The notes beneath the pieces were generated by a model. The model was not told where the DNA came from. It was given only the letters and a program-made list of their open reading frames with translations, and made no database searches. DNA of 64,000 bases from Lantana camara (taxonomy: Eukaryota > Streptophyta > Magnoliopsida > Lamiales > Verbenaceae): positions 60,419,501 to 60,483,500 of the forward strand of contig CM074862.1 in the NCBI GenBank assembly GCA_037501455.1. Reading direction: 5' to 3'. Positions within the stretch are counted from its first letter, which is position 1; each line of letters starts with the position of its first letter. Shown here piece after piece: positions 11,511 through 23,725 of the stretch. The position numbers and the translations under genes are program-made.

Positions 11511-12733
11511 CTGCACAAAACAACTGAAAACAAACCGGGTTCAGTCTAAAAGTGACTGGTGGGTATAAAATGGGGTATAAGATATAATATTGCATAATTT
11601 AAACACATTCATGCAAGCCCTAATCCCGTGTGAAGTTTGATAAGAATTTCCCAAGTGGTTAAAACAAAAGAAAACATCAATGGGATTACGACGTTCATAT
11701 TCATTCATAATTGTTCATAAGGTTATACGGCCCGACGAGGGGGCGTGCACAATCTCCAACCAACACCTCGTGTAAACATAACATGAATTATTCGTTATCA
11801 CACATAAATCTTTTGTGCTCATAGATAACATGATCATAATCATTCATATACAGTTTCTTCCTCCGGGTGGTGGACGGGTTTGCAAGGCCCGACCACCTAA
11901 TCATATCAATGTGGCTATGAGGTTCATGAGTCCTCAAAGCCCGGTTAGCGTTTCCTCATCAAAAACTCCTTGACGAGGTCCGTTTCGCCGTAAATTGGTT
12001 GGAACTAGTATATGGGATCACCGTCGGCCCTTGCCTCCTCGGATAGCCACATACACTAAGTCCCTGGGCCCGTGTTCAATTCATATCATGCACTCGCCAA
12101 AATCATAAGGTAGGGTTTCAAAATACAAAAGGGGTCATACGTTTAAAATCATTTACTTAAAAGGACTCGATATACATAAATATACTATTTTGGCTTAAAA
12201 CTTTTCACGTAAGGGATATATCAGGTCACTTTAACTATTAGAAGAGAAACCCACCTTTTAAAACGAAAAAGAAAGGCATAAGTGTCTTAATGCTCGCCCT
12301 CGTCTCCGACCAAACCCGAATCTGTACAAAAGAAAAGGTATGAGACTCTAAAAGACCACATATGACGATCGGCATGAAATGAATATGCCATGAATGCATA
12401 AAAGATCATATTATATCATGAAAATGTTCATGTGCACTATTAAGGAATTTAAAGAACATAATCAAACCATTCGTTTATTCATTTCATTCAAATCCCTAAT
12501 TCATAATTCATATCAATTAATCTAAAAATTCATATAATATCCATAACACGTAATATTCGTATTTACACTTAGAAATAGAATAAATAAAACGTTCAATCAA
12601 GAATCGGTAAATTAAATACGTGAAATAGAAATCAATTAAATTCAAAATTTGAATTAAATCAAATAATGTTTAAAATATATAATAATTATATATATATGTA
12701 TATACATATATATACTTACATATAATCACACGT

Positions 12734-12764
<31 letters not shown>

Positions 12765-13814
12765 CATGCATGCAAATAACATTACCAAGCCATGCATATT
12801 AAAAAAGTCATGCATGCACTATTAGAGATATGTATATATAGATATATTTAAAACTTTCATGCACACCCACAACCCAACTGTACACATATATACGTATATA
12901 TATATACATTCATGCACACACTCTGCACAGTTAGAGAATAGCAATAGCAATTTACATGTGGGGAGAACAAACACAGACACACTCCTGCGGAACCAAGGAA
13001 GACAGCAGCAGCAGCAAGGACTGACCAAACAACAGCCATGACTGCTCCTAAAGTACATAAACTCACGCACATACTTTGAATCAAAAGAAGCACATCAGCA
13101 GCAGTTTATAAATGATAAACACACACACACCACCGCAACACACAAGGAAGGAAGAAGCAGCAACAAGAAAAAAAAAGAAAGGAAGAAGAGAAGAACAGAA
13201 GCTGCCGCAGCAGCTACCCGCCCGGGTAGCCAGACCTTCACAAATCTCCCCGGCCGGGTAGGGAGTACAGAAGGTTTAGCAGCAGAAGTACCCGGCCGGG
13301 CACTATCCAAGAAGAAACTCTCCCCGGCCGGGGAGAGTGTTACAGACGCAGAACAGAAGCAGCAGACAGTTACGGGTAAAACAGGGGAGGAAAAAGGAGG
13401 GTTCAAACCAAGCCAAATATTCACACAAACTTGCAACTAAAACAAGCTAATAATCAAGGTAATAATAGGCTTCAAATGATCAACAAACAATCCTGGAAAC
13501 AACCCCCAACAACGCAGCAAAAACGGGAAGGAAAAGCAGCAGTTCGTGTGTGAAGAAAACAGGGCAAGAAATGGAAAAAAGAACAGAGACTCCCAACGTG
13601 ATCAATCAACCCATACAAGCATACACAGCCATAATTGAAGTAAAAGAACCATATACATATCATCAAAACAAGTTAAAGATCAAGAGATCATCAAATACTC
13701 CAAAAACGTTACTGTTCCTTCACATGCTTAAGAATCCCATGAAATTCGATTCAAATTGAGAGATGAATAGATCAAAATGACCAGAGAAGAATATATAACA
13801 TAATCCTAACTCAC
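11511..13814 (-). other. Candidate two-intron region in B's 5' LTR
   Basis: Minus strand: donor GTGAGTT at 13814, acceptor TTTTGTACAG ending at 12322, a 67-nt candidate exon 12321-12255, donor GTGGGTT at 12254, acceptor TTTTGTGCAG ending at 11511. The second donor is weaker than in D and A. Confidence 0.42.
13214..13337 (-). repeat. Palindromic cassette in B's 5' LTR
   Basis: Palindromes include 13214-13229 (CTACCC/GGGTAG), one centred on CCGGCCGG near 13245-13264, 13288-13303, and a perfect 20-bp CTCTCCCC/GGGGAGAG at 13318-13337. The matching cassette in the 3' LTR is 680-803. Same sequence type as D's, in the same relative place. Confidence 0.82.
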
Positions 13815-16415
13815 CTCATTGATTGGATGAAGGTTGATTAAGATTTGAGCTCAAAACCTCAAAGATTGCACTGTTAAGGGAAAACAGAGGTGTAGAAGCT
13901 TTGGCTGAACTTTTTGGTTTGTGTGAGGTTTGGTTCGAGATGGATCAGTTAAGAGCTGATAGAGGTTTGAACTAGGGTTAAAAGGCCACCAACCATAGTT
14001 AATTTGGTTAAGTTTTGAACAAGTTATGGCCAATATAGTGAAAGATGGTCATTTTGATGTCGTTTCGTTTTTCGGTTGGATTTCGGAGGTTCAAATGATA
14101 TTGGAAAAATATAAGGCTTAGTTTATTAAACTCGAATCTTTGATACGAGTTCAACGAAGTTGACGGAACTCGAATCCGAGTTCCCAAGCTCAAGATATCA
14201 CGTACGGAACGAAGGGGTGCGCTAATTGCTCATTAGCCCCGATTTGGTTCCAAGAATCAAATTAAATTCGTTAACATATTAAACAAGTTCGAAACACAAA
14301 ACGAGCATATAGGCATGTTCATAACACATATATTTACGACATACTACAATTTCACGGCATTTCGATATCATTTCATATAAGAACGATGCACAAATTAAAC
14401 AACCATGCACATTTTCATGCAATTCATGCACATATTCATTAAAATTCATGCATAATAAAAATTAATTAAATAGATTAAATTAAATTATAAACATAAATTA
14501 AGGTCAACGTGATTAATTAAGTAAAGCATCATTAATTAACATAACACTTAATTAGCATTAATCATTAAATTAATAATAATAAAAGAAATATATATATATA
14601 CATATATATTTAAATTAAGGAAATTTTCTAAAATAATATTAAATTAAAATAAAATATAATAAAATAAAATAATAACAATTTATAATAAAATTAAATATAA
14701 AACACGTAAAAACAATTAATTCGCGCAAATTGGTAAACACATACGTCGTACCTTTACGTCCGAAAAGTCGGGGCGTTATGACGTGCATCATACTTCGCAT
14801 CAATTATTTATTCTTGCGGCCTTATGCTTATCCGTGCATTTCTATTTGGTTTCGTTGCGCTAATGTGTTGAATGATTGCTTGATGTTAACGTGACTCATG
14901 CATTGACATCTTTACCCGACATGCATTTTAGTGTTTATTTGGTAGGAAGTTCTTTTACCTCACTCATCAAGTATCTTTTCGACTGGCCACATCTGGATGA
15001 TGAGGAAAAGCAATAACAGGATGGCACATGATAAGGAAGATGACTTAGGAAAATAAAGAACGTCAGGTAAGGGGTAGGTCGGTGGAAAGGAACTCCGAAG
15101 GAAAGTGAGATTAGATTTGGCTTCGGAGTGTTCGGATCGAATAAGAATAGGGAAGAAGGATTAAGGGAATTCGACATGTAAGAGCAAAAATTTTAAGTGG
15201 GAGAGCATGACCGAGAGATAAATTGGAGGATGGAAGTGGTGCTCAAATGAATATGTTAGTAGTAACAATGGGGATGCAAATTAAGGAGAATTTGGAAATC
15301 CTAATGGTGGCGATTGGAAATGAATAAGACGGATGTAACGGTTAAGCTGTTGAGAGAGAAGCTACGTTGTTAAATTCGGGTGAAGATTTTACGAGATATA
15401 AGGGAAATGGTTCATTGAACATTTCTACGTTTGGAATTCCAATCTGGAGGTGATGGAATTATAAGGGAGTTTGTGAACTCCTAAGTTATAATTGAAAAGA
15501 GAGAGAGTCGAATCAAGTTAGCATATAATGGGATGATGGCAATCAAGGTTAATCCAATGGGGTACAAAGGGGGTTCAACAAGGACAATACTACTAGGTCA
15601 TTGGATATTCCAATGGTAATTCTGAAGGAAATTTAAGAAGAAACCAAACCAAAAAGGATGATCATTGAAGGATTTGCATCAAACTTCAGCAATCATCAAG
15701 AACCTTCTATCTTCGATTCAAGAAATATGGGGCCAATTGTCGAATATAACTTTAAAGTGGTTGAAGAGAATAAACGGATAACATGAACAGAAGATGGGAA
15801 AGAATTCGTGTTGAGAAAAAAAAAATTCATAATAACAAATATTTCAAGATCGGTACTGAACCGTCAGTGTGGCCAGGAGTAGCTATTCTCGAGGATATGT
15901 TAGACTTCGATATGGATAAAGGTAGTAACTATGGATCTGATTTCGGGACGGACGATTTAAGGGTATTCGGGGAGGTTAAGCTCGGTTAATTAAAAAGAGT
16001 TGGTTAGTCGAATGAAGATTAAGGGAAGTGGTGAAGACTGGAAGCAGTACAAGTCAGAAAGGATCTAAGAATATAATCCTTAAAGGATTCATCAATCGCT
16101 TCACCGGGGTACCCTGAAGAGGTTAAAGACAAGCTGAGCACTGAGTCTATCTTCGGGATAGATCATACACTGGACAACGACAACTCACAATTTTAAATTT
16201 CGCAACTACGGTGAACGGTACTTATAGCATCCATGATACATACATTCATGCAAATTTGATTCAATTAATTTCTTTGTTATGTGCTCCGATTCCTTATCAA
16301 CTTAAATTACTTGGAGTAATTGATAATCAACATGGATGATATCTGTTACTTGCTTTGGGGTGTTTTGCGTGTGTGGCTTGGGAGTATTGGAGACTTCCTT
16401 GCTTTATTTTTGTTT

Positions 16416-16575
16416 GAGAGACGGGGTGCTCTCGTCGTTTGTAAGAGATGGGGATTCTCTTATCTTTGTTCGAGAGACGGGGTGCTCTCTTTGCTTGTGA
16501 GTGACGGGGTTCTCTCATTGTTGCTCGAGAGACAGGGCTCTCTCCTTGTTGCTTGCGAGAGATGGGGACTCTCTC
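16416..16575 (+). repeat. Tandem array of six short hairpins, 28-bp period (D copy 1)
   Basis: Six units of about 18 bp of the form GAGAGACGGGGTNCTCTC start at 16416, 16444, 16472, 16499, 16527 and 16557. Each is a GAGAGA/TCTCTC-type inverted repeat around a G-rich loop, separated by about 10 bp of T-rich spacer. The period is about 28 bp, not a multiple of 3, so an 89-codon frame crossing it is unlikely to be protein. Confidence 0.85.
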
Positions 16576-16598
16576 ATTCGTTGTTTTAGGCGTGCAGT

Positions 16599-16616
16599 GA
16601 ATCCGAGGACCGATTC
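16599..16616 (+). other. PPT-proximal hairpin of D (copy 1)
   Basis: GAATCCGAGGACCGATTC: the arms GAATC/GATTC pair, and the next positions are partly mismatched. It is clearly related to B's GAATCCG/CGGATTC hairpin and keeps the TGAATCCG context although D has no coding region. Confidence 0.6.
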
Positions 16617-16621
16617 TTTTT

Positions 16622-16634
16622 AAGGGGGAGAGAT
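16622..16634 (+). promoter_or_regulatory. Polypurine tract (D copy 1)
   Basis: AAGGGGGAGAGAT directly before the LTR start TGTAACGCCCCGG. Confidence 0.85.
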
Positions 16635-17609
16635 TGTAACGCCCCGGTTTCTCATTTATGTTAATATGTCATATTTGTTTGTAAATTGTGTAATTAAAGT
16701 ATTTAATTATGTGATTAATTGTTTATACGTGTTTTATACTCAATTTCATTATAAATTGTTAGTGTTTTATTTTATTTTATTTTATTTCAATTTAATATCA
16801 ATTTAGTTATTTCACTATTTTAGTGTTTTTTTTTAATTAATAATTTAGTGATTAATGTTAATTAAATTGTTAATTAAGTGTTTAGTATTAATCAAATGAT
16901 ATCCTTAATTATCTGAATTAATTTTTATAATATACGTTGACTTTGAATTTTATTTAATATTAGAATTTAAATGTTAGATATAAGTTATAATGTGTGAATT
17001 ATTATGAATGTGTGCATGGTTGTTTAATTTGCGCATCGTTCTTATATTAAATGATATCGAAATGTCGTGGAAATGTAGTATGTCGTAAATATATGTGTTA
17101 TGAACATGCCTATATGCTTGGTTTATGTTTTCGAATTCAGTTAACGTGTTAACGAATTTAATTGGAATTGTGGAACCAAATCGGGGGCTAATGAGCAATT
17201 AGCGCACCCTTGGTTCCGTTTGTGATATCTTGAGCTCGGGAACTCGGATTCGAGTTCTGTCAACTTCATTGAACTCGTAGCGAAGATTAGAGTTTAATAG
17301 ACTTAGCCTTAAATTTTTCCAAAATAATTTGAACCTCCGAAATCCAACCGAAAAATGAAACGGCATCAAAACAACCACATTCCACTAAAATGTTCATAAC
17401 TTGTTCAAAACTTAACCAAATTAACTATGGTTGGTGTCCTTTTAACCCTAGTTCAACCCTCTATCTTCCCATAAGCATCCCTAATCGAGCATACCCTCAC
17501 ACAAACCAGAAAATTCAGCTAAAGCCTCTGCATTCCAGTTTCCCCGTCACTATGCAATCCTTGAGATTTTGGAGCTCAAATCTCTATCTACTTTCATCCA
17601 ATCAACAAG

Positions 17610-20219
17610 GTGAGTTAGGATTATGTTGTACATGCATATCTGGTTATTTTGATCCTTTCATCCCTAATTTTGAGTCAGATTTCATGTGGTTTTAAAGATT
17701 GGAATGAATAGTTAGGTTTTTGGGTGTTTTGATGATTTCTTGAATTCCTTTGATCTCTGACTTATTTTGATGATATATTTGATTCTTTTACTTCATTTAT
17801 GACTGAGTATGTTGGTATTTGTTGGTGGTTAAGGATCGGTTGAGATATCATTAATGAAATGGATATGTATTGAATGAGCTTCAAACTGAATTTTCCTCCT
17901 CCACGTACCTAACTGTTGCTAGCTTTTGTGATTCATTTTGATGTCATTTGTTGTCTCTTTTGACCTCATATGCTGAGGGAAAAATTGGTTGATTGATCAC
18001 GTTGGGATTGCTCTGTTCTTTTTCCAGTTTCTTCCCCTGTTTTTCCGGCATGAATCTGCTGTCATTTTGCTTATATTTGCTGCGTATGTTGGGGGTTGTT
18101 TAAAGGTCTATTTGTTGAGCATTTGAAGCCTCTTCTTACCTTGATTGTTGGCATGAATTGATTGCAAATTATGTGAATGTTTGGCCTGGTTTGTAACTCC
18201 AATTTCCTCCCCTATTTTTCGGGCTGCCTGCGTTGCTTCTGTTACTGCTGTAACACTCTCCCCGACCGGGGAGAGTTTGTTCTTGGAGAGTACCCGGCCG
18301 GGTACTCCTGTTATAGAAACCTTCTGTACCCTCTACCCGGCCGGGGAGTTTTGAACTGGGACAGCTACCCGGACGGGTAGCTGCTGCGCTGCTATTCCCT
18401 TTTTTTTCCTTTTCCTTCTGCTGCTTCTTCCTTCTTCTTTTTCCTTCTTTTTTTCTTTTGTTGCATCAGTCTTTGTGTTGTTATGTGTGTTTGCTTGGAA
18501 GGGGCTTAAATTTGCTGCTGCTGTTCTTCGTTGTGCAGGGGTGTGCGTGTGAGTTGGTGAAGGCCTAGTATGTGCATGAACGTGTGTATTGTTGTATATA
18601 TATATATATATATAGTGTGTGTGTGTGTGTCATGCATGCATGGGGTGTAATTGTGTGTGCGTGAAAGTGTGCATGCATGTGTGTGTTACTGTATGTATTT
18701 ATATTTTTTTGTGTGTGCATGGGAGGTGCATTGCATGCATATATAATTGTTGTGCATATATTTATATATTTTGTGTGTAATTGCATGCATTACGTGTATG
18801 CATGGTATATATATTATACATGTATTACTTATGTATAATATATTGAATTGCATGCATATATGGGTATATATATATTTATTATATATATTTTAAATATTAG
18901 TTGATTTAATTCAATTTTAGAATTTACTTGATATCTATTTCACGTATTTAATTTACTGATTATTGAGTGAACATTTTATTTATCCTATTTCTAATTGTAA
19001 ACATGAATATTATGTGTTATGATTATTAAATGAATTCTTAGATTAAATTGATATGAATTGTGAATTTATGAATTTGAATGAAATGAATGAACGAGTGTCT
19101 CATTTTTATGTCTTAATTTCCTTAATAGTGCACATGAACATCTTCATGGCATAATATCATCTTTTACGCATTCACATCATGATCATACATTGTCGTGCGT
19201 CATATATGGTTCGTTGGGAGTCTTAAGTCTCACGAACACGTCATGTTGTCTTTTGTACAGTTTATCTCCAGGGTGGAGAAATCTTGATCAACTAGGCACT
19301 CGGTACTCGTATCCTTGTATCGCCATGTTCCAGGTGAGGGTGTTTTTGTTTTAGTTATATAACAAACCCTACAACCCTTATGTGAAAAGCTTTGGCCAAA
19401 ACCTTATGAATACACAAATATGGTATTTTCAAAGTAGAGTCCTCGAGTAATTTATGATCGTGTAAACTCTTTTCAAAAGAATTATGAAATATGTTATGTT
19501 TCTTATGAATTGATATGTTTTGGCGAGATTATGTATGTATGTTATGTTCACGGGCCCAGGAATTTAGTACATGTGGCTATCCGGGGAGGCAAGGGCCGAC
19601 GGTGATCCCATGTGCTGATTTCATTATGTTTAATGGCGAAACGGACCTCGTCAAGGAGTTTTTAACGAGGAAACGCTAACCGGGCTTTGAGGACTCATGA
19701 ACCTCATAGCCACATTGATATGTTTAGTTGGTCAGGCCTTGCAAACCCGTCCACCACCCGGAGAAAGAAGGTTGGAACTGATTTTTATCATTATGTTTAT
19801 GTTTATGTATGATTGATATGCACCGTGCGAGAAGGCCGGGACACGGATAGCCCAAACGAATATGTTTTATGATATGATATATGATCTATGTGTATTATGA
19901 AGTACTGCATGATCACCTAATTAATATATTAATTATATTTGTCGTACACGTTCGGAGTTTGGTTGGAGATGATGCACGCTCACTCGCCGAGCGTTTATGT
20001 TTATGTATTAATTATAAACTTAAAAAATTTAATCTGATTAGTCGTAAAGTTCGAGCATTGCTTAGTCATTTCCTTGCCCTTTTTGGGAACTAATTTTAAA
20101 TAAAACCTTGCTCGGGATTTATGACTTGCATATGCATGTTTTATATATTCATATATTGCTCCTGCTCACTCAGACTTCTAGAGACTGACCCTCTCTCTCC
20201 CCAACCTTTTAGTGCGCAG
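17610..20219 (+). other. Candidate two-intron region in D's middle LTR
   Basis: Donor CAACAAG|GTGAGTT at 17610; acceptor TTTTGTACAG ending at 19260; a 73-nt candidate exon 19261-19333; donor CCAG|GTGAGGG at 19334; acceptor CTTTTAGTGCGCAG ending at 20219. This gives introns of 1651 and 886 nt. It is read from consensus sites only; the support is that the same order recurs in the LTRs of A, B and K with different but still valid donor sequences. Confidence 0.5.
18256..18383 (+). repeat. Palindromic cassette in D's middle LTR
   Basis: Four GC-centred palindromes lie in 128 bp: 18256-18275 (CTCTCCCC...GGGGAGAG arms), 18288-18307 (20 bp perfect, centre CCCGGCCGGG), 18333-18348, and 18362-18383 (10-bp arms CAGCTACCCG/CGGGTAGCTG around 2 nt). 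The copy in the last LTR starts with two perfect 20-bp palindromes (25372-25391, 25404-25423). Confidence 0.85.
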
Positions 20220-20684
20220 GTTTAGCGTTGGAGTTCGAGCTAGGAGGAGTTTTGGTCGAGTCTTTGAGTCGGTCAAGCTTAGTTAGAAGAGTCTCGGCAC
20301 TCACATATGTACTTATATTACGTTTGATTTGACTCTGTAAGAACATGAATTTGACTCTTTATGTATTTGTTATCGAATTGCCTTGTCGGACTTTGTTATG
20401 AATTAAAAGAGGCCTGAGGAGCCCAAGTCTGCCTGTGGTTCGAGTGTTTAATTTCTGCAGGCCCGTGGCAAATGCATGTGTTTGGTTTTAGTTCTCTGTT
20501 ACATTATGTCTTGTTGATTAGTTATATTTGCTGGGTCTAAGTTCCGCCTAGCTTAGGAGGGTCTTTCTGTTTGTCTCCCGTTCGCTATGGTTTGATACGG
20601 GTGCGGATTTACCATTTCTTTACTCGTGTTGAGCTATAGTGCGGGGGATGTGGTGCCTCACGTGCGGGGTGCTACATCCTTAAG

Positions 20685-20696
20685 TGGTATCAGAGC
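20685..20696 (+). promoter_or_regulatory. Primer-binding site of element D
   Basis: TGGTATCAGAGC, complementary to the initiator-Met tRNA 3' end, starting 9 bp after the LTR end. Confidence 0.93.
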
Positions 20697-20718
20697 ACGG
20701 TTGCAAAACCGGTGTTCT
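20692..20718 (+). other. PBS-overlapping stem-loop with GCAA loop, element D
   Basis: AGAGCA pairs with TGTTCT (one G-T pair) and CGGTT with AACCG around GCAA, with one unpaired G between the stems on the 3' side. The stem begins in the primer-binding site. Confidence 0.75.
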
Positions 20719-23542
20719 CGAGTCGGGTTTGAGTCAGTCTAGGTCGTACGGTTTAGGAACTATATGACAATGTGTGCATTGCATCGATCTTGAACATGAA
20801 ATTTGGCTTTCCTTTTGAATTTTGTTGAACTATCTGCTGCATTATTATATGGATCCTTGCCTTTATTGTTGAATATGTGTCATGGGCATGCACTAATCGC
20901 ATGCATATATTCTCAAAATGAGTGTGATTTCTAGGTTATGAAGATGATATCAAACTATGGCCAAGTTCGACGATCATAACAATTTATTACAAAATCTTTC
21001 TGAGCACGGAAGATAGGAAGGATACACCCGGGAAGAATGTAGAGAATTTGAGATGTGAGGTTTTCTAGATGGAGCTAGAGTTCAAGGATTAGGATTCGGA
21101 ATGGGAGGTTCGAATTTGGAGATGCGGTGGTAGAAGGACACTTGGTGAAATAAGGATTGATTGTGAGATGGTTATGACTTAGAAGATCGACATATACGGC
21201 TCTGCAACATAAGGTGCCTTTGATTGGATGCAGCGAGATCTTTCAACCTAATGAATGAAGTGAACAAACCTTGAAGGTATTTTGATTCCGGATTTAGATC
21301 ATTGAAGAGGTATCAATAATTAAGAGGAGTTAAGATAAAATGGGTCGGGTAGGAGTTGTGCACCAAGGGTCTACAAAGAAGGATTTCGAACTAAGCCTAG
21401 TGATTAGAAGTCGGGTTTCTAGAAGGCAAGTACCTCGGTAAATACAAATTTAGGGAAGGTGGCGATATTGAGGATGGGATTTGAGTTCGTTTTTCCAAAT
21501 CAAAGCTGAATTGTCTTGTTGTGAGGTTGAATTGGAAGATATAGAGCAATAAATGGATACGATAAAGAAAGGCAAAGACTCTTTGGAAGGAAATCATGCA
21601 CTTAAGAAGAAGCAATTAGAAAACAAGTTCAATGCACCAATTGAAACTCATAAACGATAATCACGGGAATCTTTATCAAGGTGATGATTAGGGTAGAGCT
21701 GAATTTCGAGGAGAAGTTTGAATGCTAACTCCTTGGACGTGGAAGAATTAGGGATCAATGAAATTGCAATCTCAGATAGTGGAAGATACCAGTTGATTTA
21801 TAAAGATTCATGGAAATCTCGAAGACCGTGGGAAAGGCAAGGAATAATCACCAAGTCACCGAGCTAACAACTTACCATATTGGTGACAGGTTTCAAAACA
21901 TTCATAGCACGTGCATCATACTTCGCATCAATTATTTATTCTTTCGGCCTTATGTTTATCCGTGCATTTCTATTTGGTTTCGTTGCGCTAATGTGTTGAA
22001 TGATTGCTTGATGTTAACGTAACTCATGCATTGACATCTTTACCCGACATGCATTTTAGTGTTTATTTGGTAGGAAGTTCTTTTACCTCACTCATCAAGT
22101 ATCTTTTCGACTGGCCACATCTGGATAATGAGGAAACGCAATAACAGGACGGCACATGATAAGGAAGATGACTTCGGAAAATAAAGAACTTCAGGTAAGG
22201 GGTAGGTCGGTGGAAAGGAACTCCGAAGGAAAGTGAGATTAGATTTGGCTTCGGAGTGTTCGTATCGAATAAGAATAGAGAAGAAGGATTAAGGGAATTC
22301 GACATGTAAGAGCAAAAATTTTAAGGGGGAGAGCATGACCGAGAGATAAATTGGTGGATGGAAGTGGTGCTCAAATGAATATGTTAGTAGTAACAACGGG
22401 GATGCAAATTAAGGAGAATTTGGAAATCCTAATGGTGGCGATTGGAAATGAATAAGACGGATGTAATGGTTAAGCTGTTGAGAGAGAAGCTACGTTGCTA
22501 AATTCGGGTGAAGATTTTATGAGATATAAGGGAAATTGTTCATTGAACATTTCTACGTATGGAATTCCAATCTGGAGGTGATGGAATTATAAGGGAGTTT
22601 GTGAACTCCTAAGTTAGAATTGACAAGAGAGAGAGTCGAATCAAGTTAGCATATAATGGGATGATGGCAATCAAGGTTAATCCAATGGGGTACAAAGGGG
22701 GTTCAACAAGGACAATACTACTAAGTCATCCGATATTCCAATGGTAATTCTGAAGGAAATTTAAGAAGAAACCTGACGGAAAAGGATGATCATTGAAGGA
22801 TTTGCATCAAACTTCAAGAATTATCAAGAACCTTTTGTCTTCGATTCAAGAAATATGGGGCCAATTATCGAATATAAATTTAAAGGGGTTGAAGAGAATA
22901 AACGGATAACATGAACAGAAGATGGGAAAGAATTCGTGTTGAGAAAAAAAAAATCATAATAACAAATATTTCAAGATTGGTACTGAACCGTCAGTGTGGC
23001 CAGGAGTAGCTATTCTCGAGGATATGTTAGACTTCGATATGGGTAAAGGTAGTAACTATGGATCTGATTTCGGGACGGACGATTTAAGGGTATTCGGGGA
23101 GGTTAAGCTCGGTTAATTAAAAAGAGTTGGTTAGTCGAATGAAGATTAAGGGAAGTGGTGAAGACTGGAAGCAGTACAAGTCAGAAAGGATCTAAGAATA
23201 TAATCCTTAAAGGATTCATCAATCGCTTCATCGGGGTACCCTGAAGAGGTTAAAGACAAGCTGAGCACTGAGTCTATCTTCGGGATAGATCATACACTGG
23301 ACAACGACAACTCACAATTTTAAATTTTGCAACTACGGTGAACGGTACTTATAGCATCCATGATACATACATTCATGCAAATTTGATTCAATTAATTTCT
23401 TTGTTATGTGCTCCGATTCCTTATCAACTTAAATTACTTGGAGTAATTGATAATCAACATGGATGATATCTGTTACTTGCTTTGGGGTGTTTTGCATGTG
23501 TGGCTTGGGAGTATTGGAGACTTCCTTGCTTTATTTTTGTTT

Positions 23543-23702
23543 GAGAGACGGGGTGCTCTCGTCGTTTGTAAGAGATGGGGATTCTCTTATCTTTGTTCGA
23601 GAGACGGGGTGCTCTCTTTGCTTGTGAGTGACGGGGTTCTCTCATTGTTGCTCGAGAGACAGGGCTCTCTCCTTGTTGCTTGCGAGAGATGGGGACTCTC
23701 TC
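23543..23702 (+). repeat. Tandem array of six short hairpins, 28-bp period (D copy 2)
   Basis: The second copy of the array at 16416-16575, at the same position relative to the polypurine tract and essentially unchanged. Confidence 0.85.
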
Positions 23703-23725
23703 ATTCGTTGTTTTAGGCGTGCAGT

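Larger units (their letters stand above)
7014..14780 (-). mobile_element. 5' LTR of element B, split by solo LTR K
   Basis: The LTR runs 7014-7232 and resumes at 11321-11325, with K at 7233-11320 between. On the plus strand it starts TGTAGCACCCGAG and ends at 14780, with the expected terminal CA changed to TG. After it the sequence continues as element D's internal region, which is uninterrupted near 21911 in D's second copy; this shows that B inserted into D. B's left target duplication lies outside the window. The LTR carries palindromes at 13214-13229, 13288-13303 and 13318-13337 and a CAGTC/GACTG hairpin at 11542-11558. Confidence 0.85.
14781..16634 (+). mobile_element. Element D internal region, copy 1 (3' part)
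   Basis: Non-coding. It matches 21912-23761 with scattered differences and nearly equal length (1854 versus 1850 bp). The left part is cut by the insertion of B. No open frame longer than ~90 codons and no gag or pol motif were seen. It ends with a hairpin array, a PPT-proximal hairpin and a polypurine tract, so it behaves as the 3' part of an LTR element's internal domain. The shared LTR at 16635 follows. Confidence 0.8.
16635..20676 (+). mobile_element. Shared (middle) LTR of element D
   Basis: A 4042-bp LTR, TGTAACGCCCCGG...GGGGTGCTACA. A polypurine tract lies directly before it and a primer-binding site directly after it, so it serves as 3' LTR of the first internal copy and 5' LTR of the second. 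Read by eye, it is close to the LTR at 23762-32282. It contains the conserved GGGGGCTAATGAGC...CTTGAGCTCGGGAACTC block (~17175-17260), the palindromic cassette, a CCTCGTCAA/TTAACGAGG hairpin (19646-19670) and the candidate introns. Confidence 0.9.

Noticed and set aside
14935..15177. 80-codon minus-strand frame repeated at 22063-22305
   Set aside because: Conserved only because the two D internal copies are duplicates; antisense to the element and without motifs.
16416..16575. CRISPR-like array
   Set aside because: Units are self-complementary with near-constant T-rich spacers, in a plant retrotransposon; there are no unique spacers or cas genes.
16320..16589. 89-codon frame with repeated Arg-Gly/Leu-Ser segments (also 23447-23716)
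   Set aside because: The apparent protein repeat is a by-product of the 28-bp hairpin array, whose period is not a multiple of three; frame is not kept between units.
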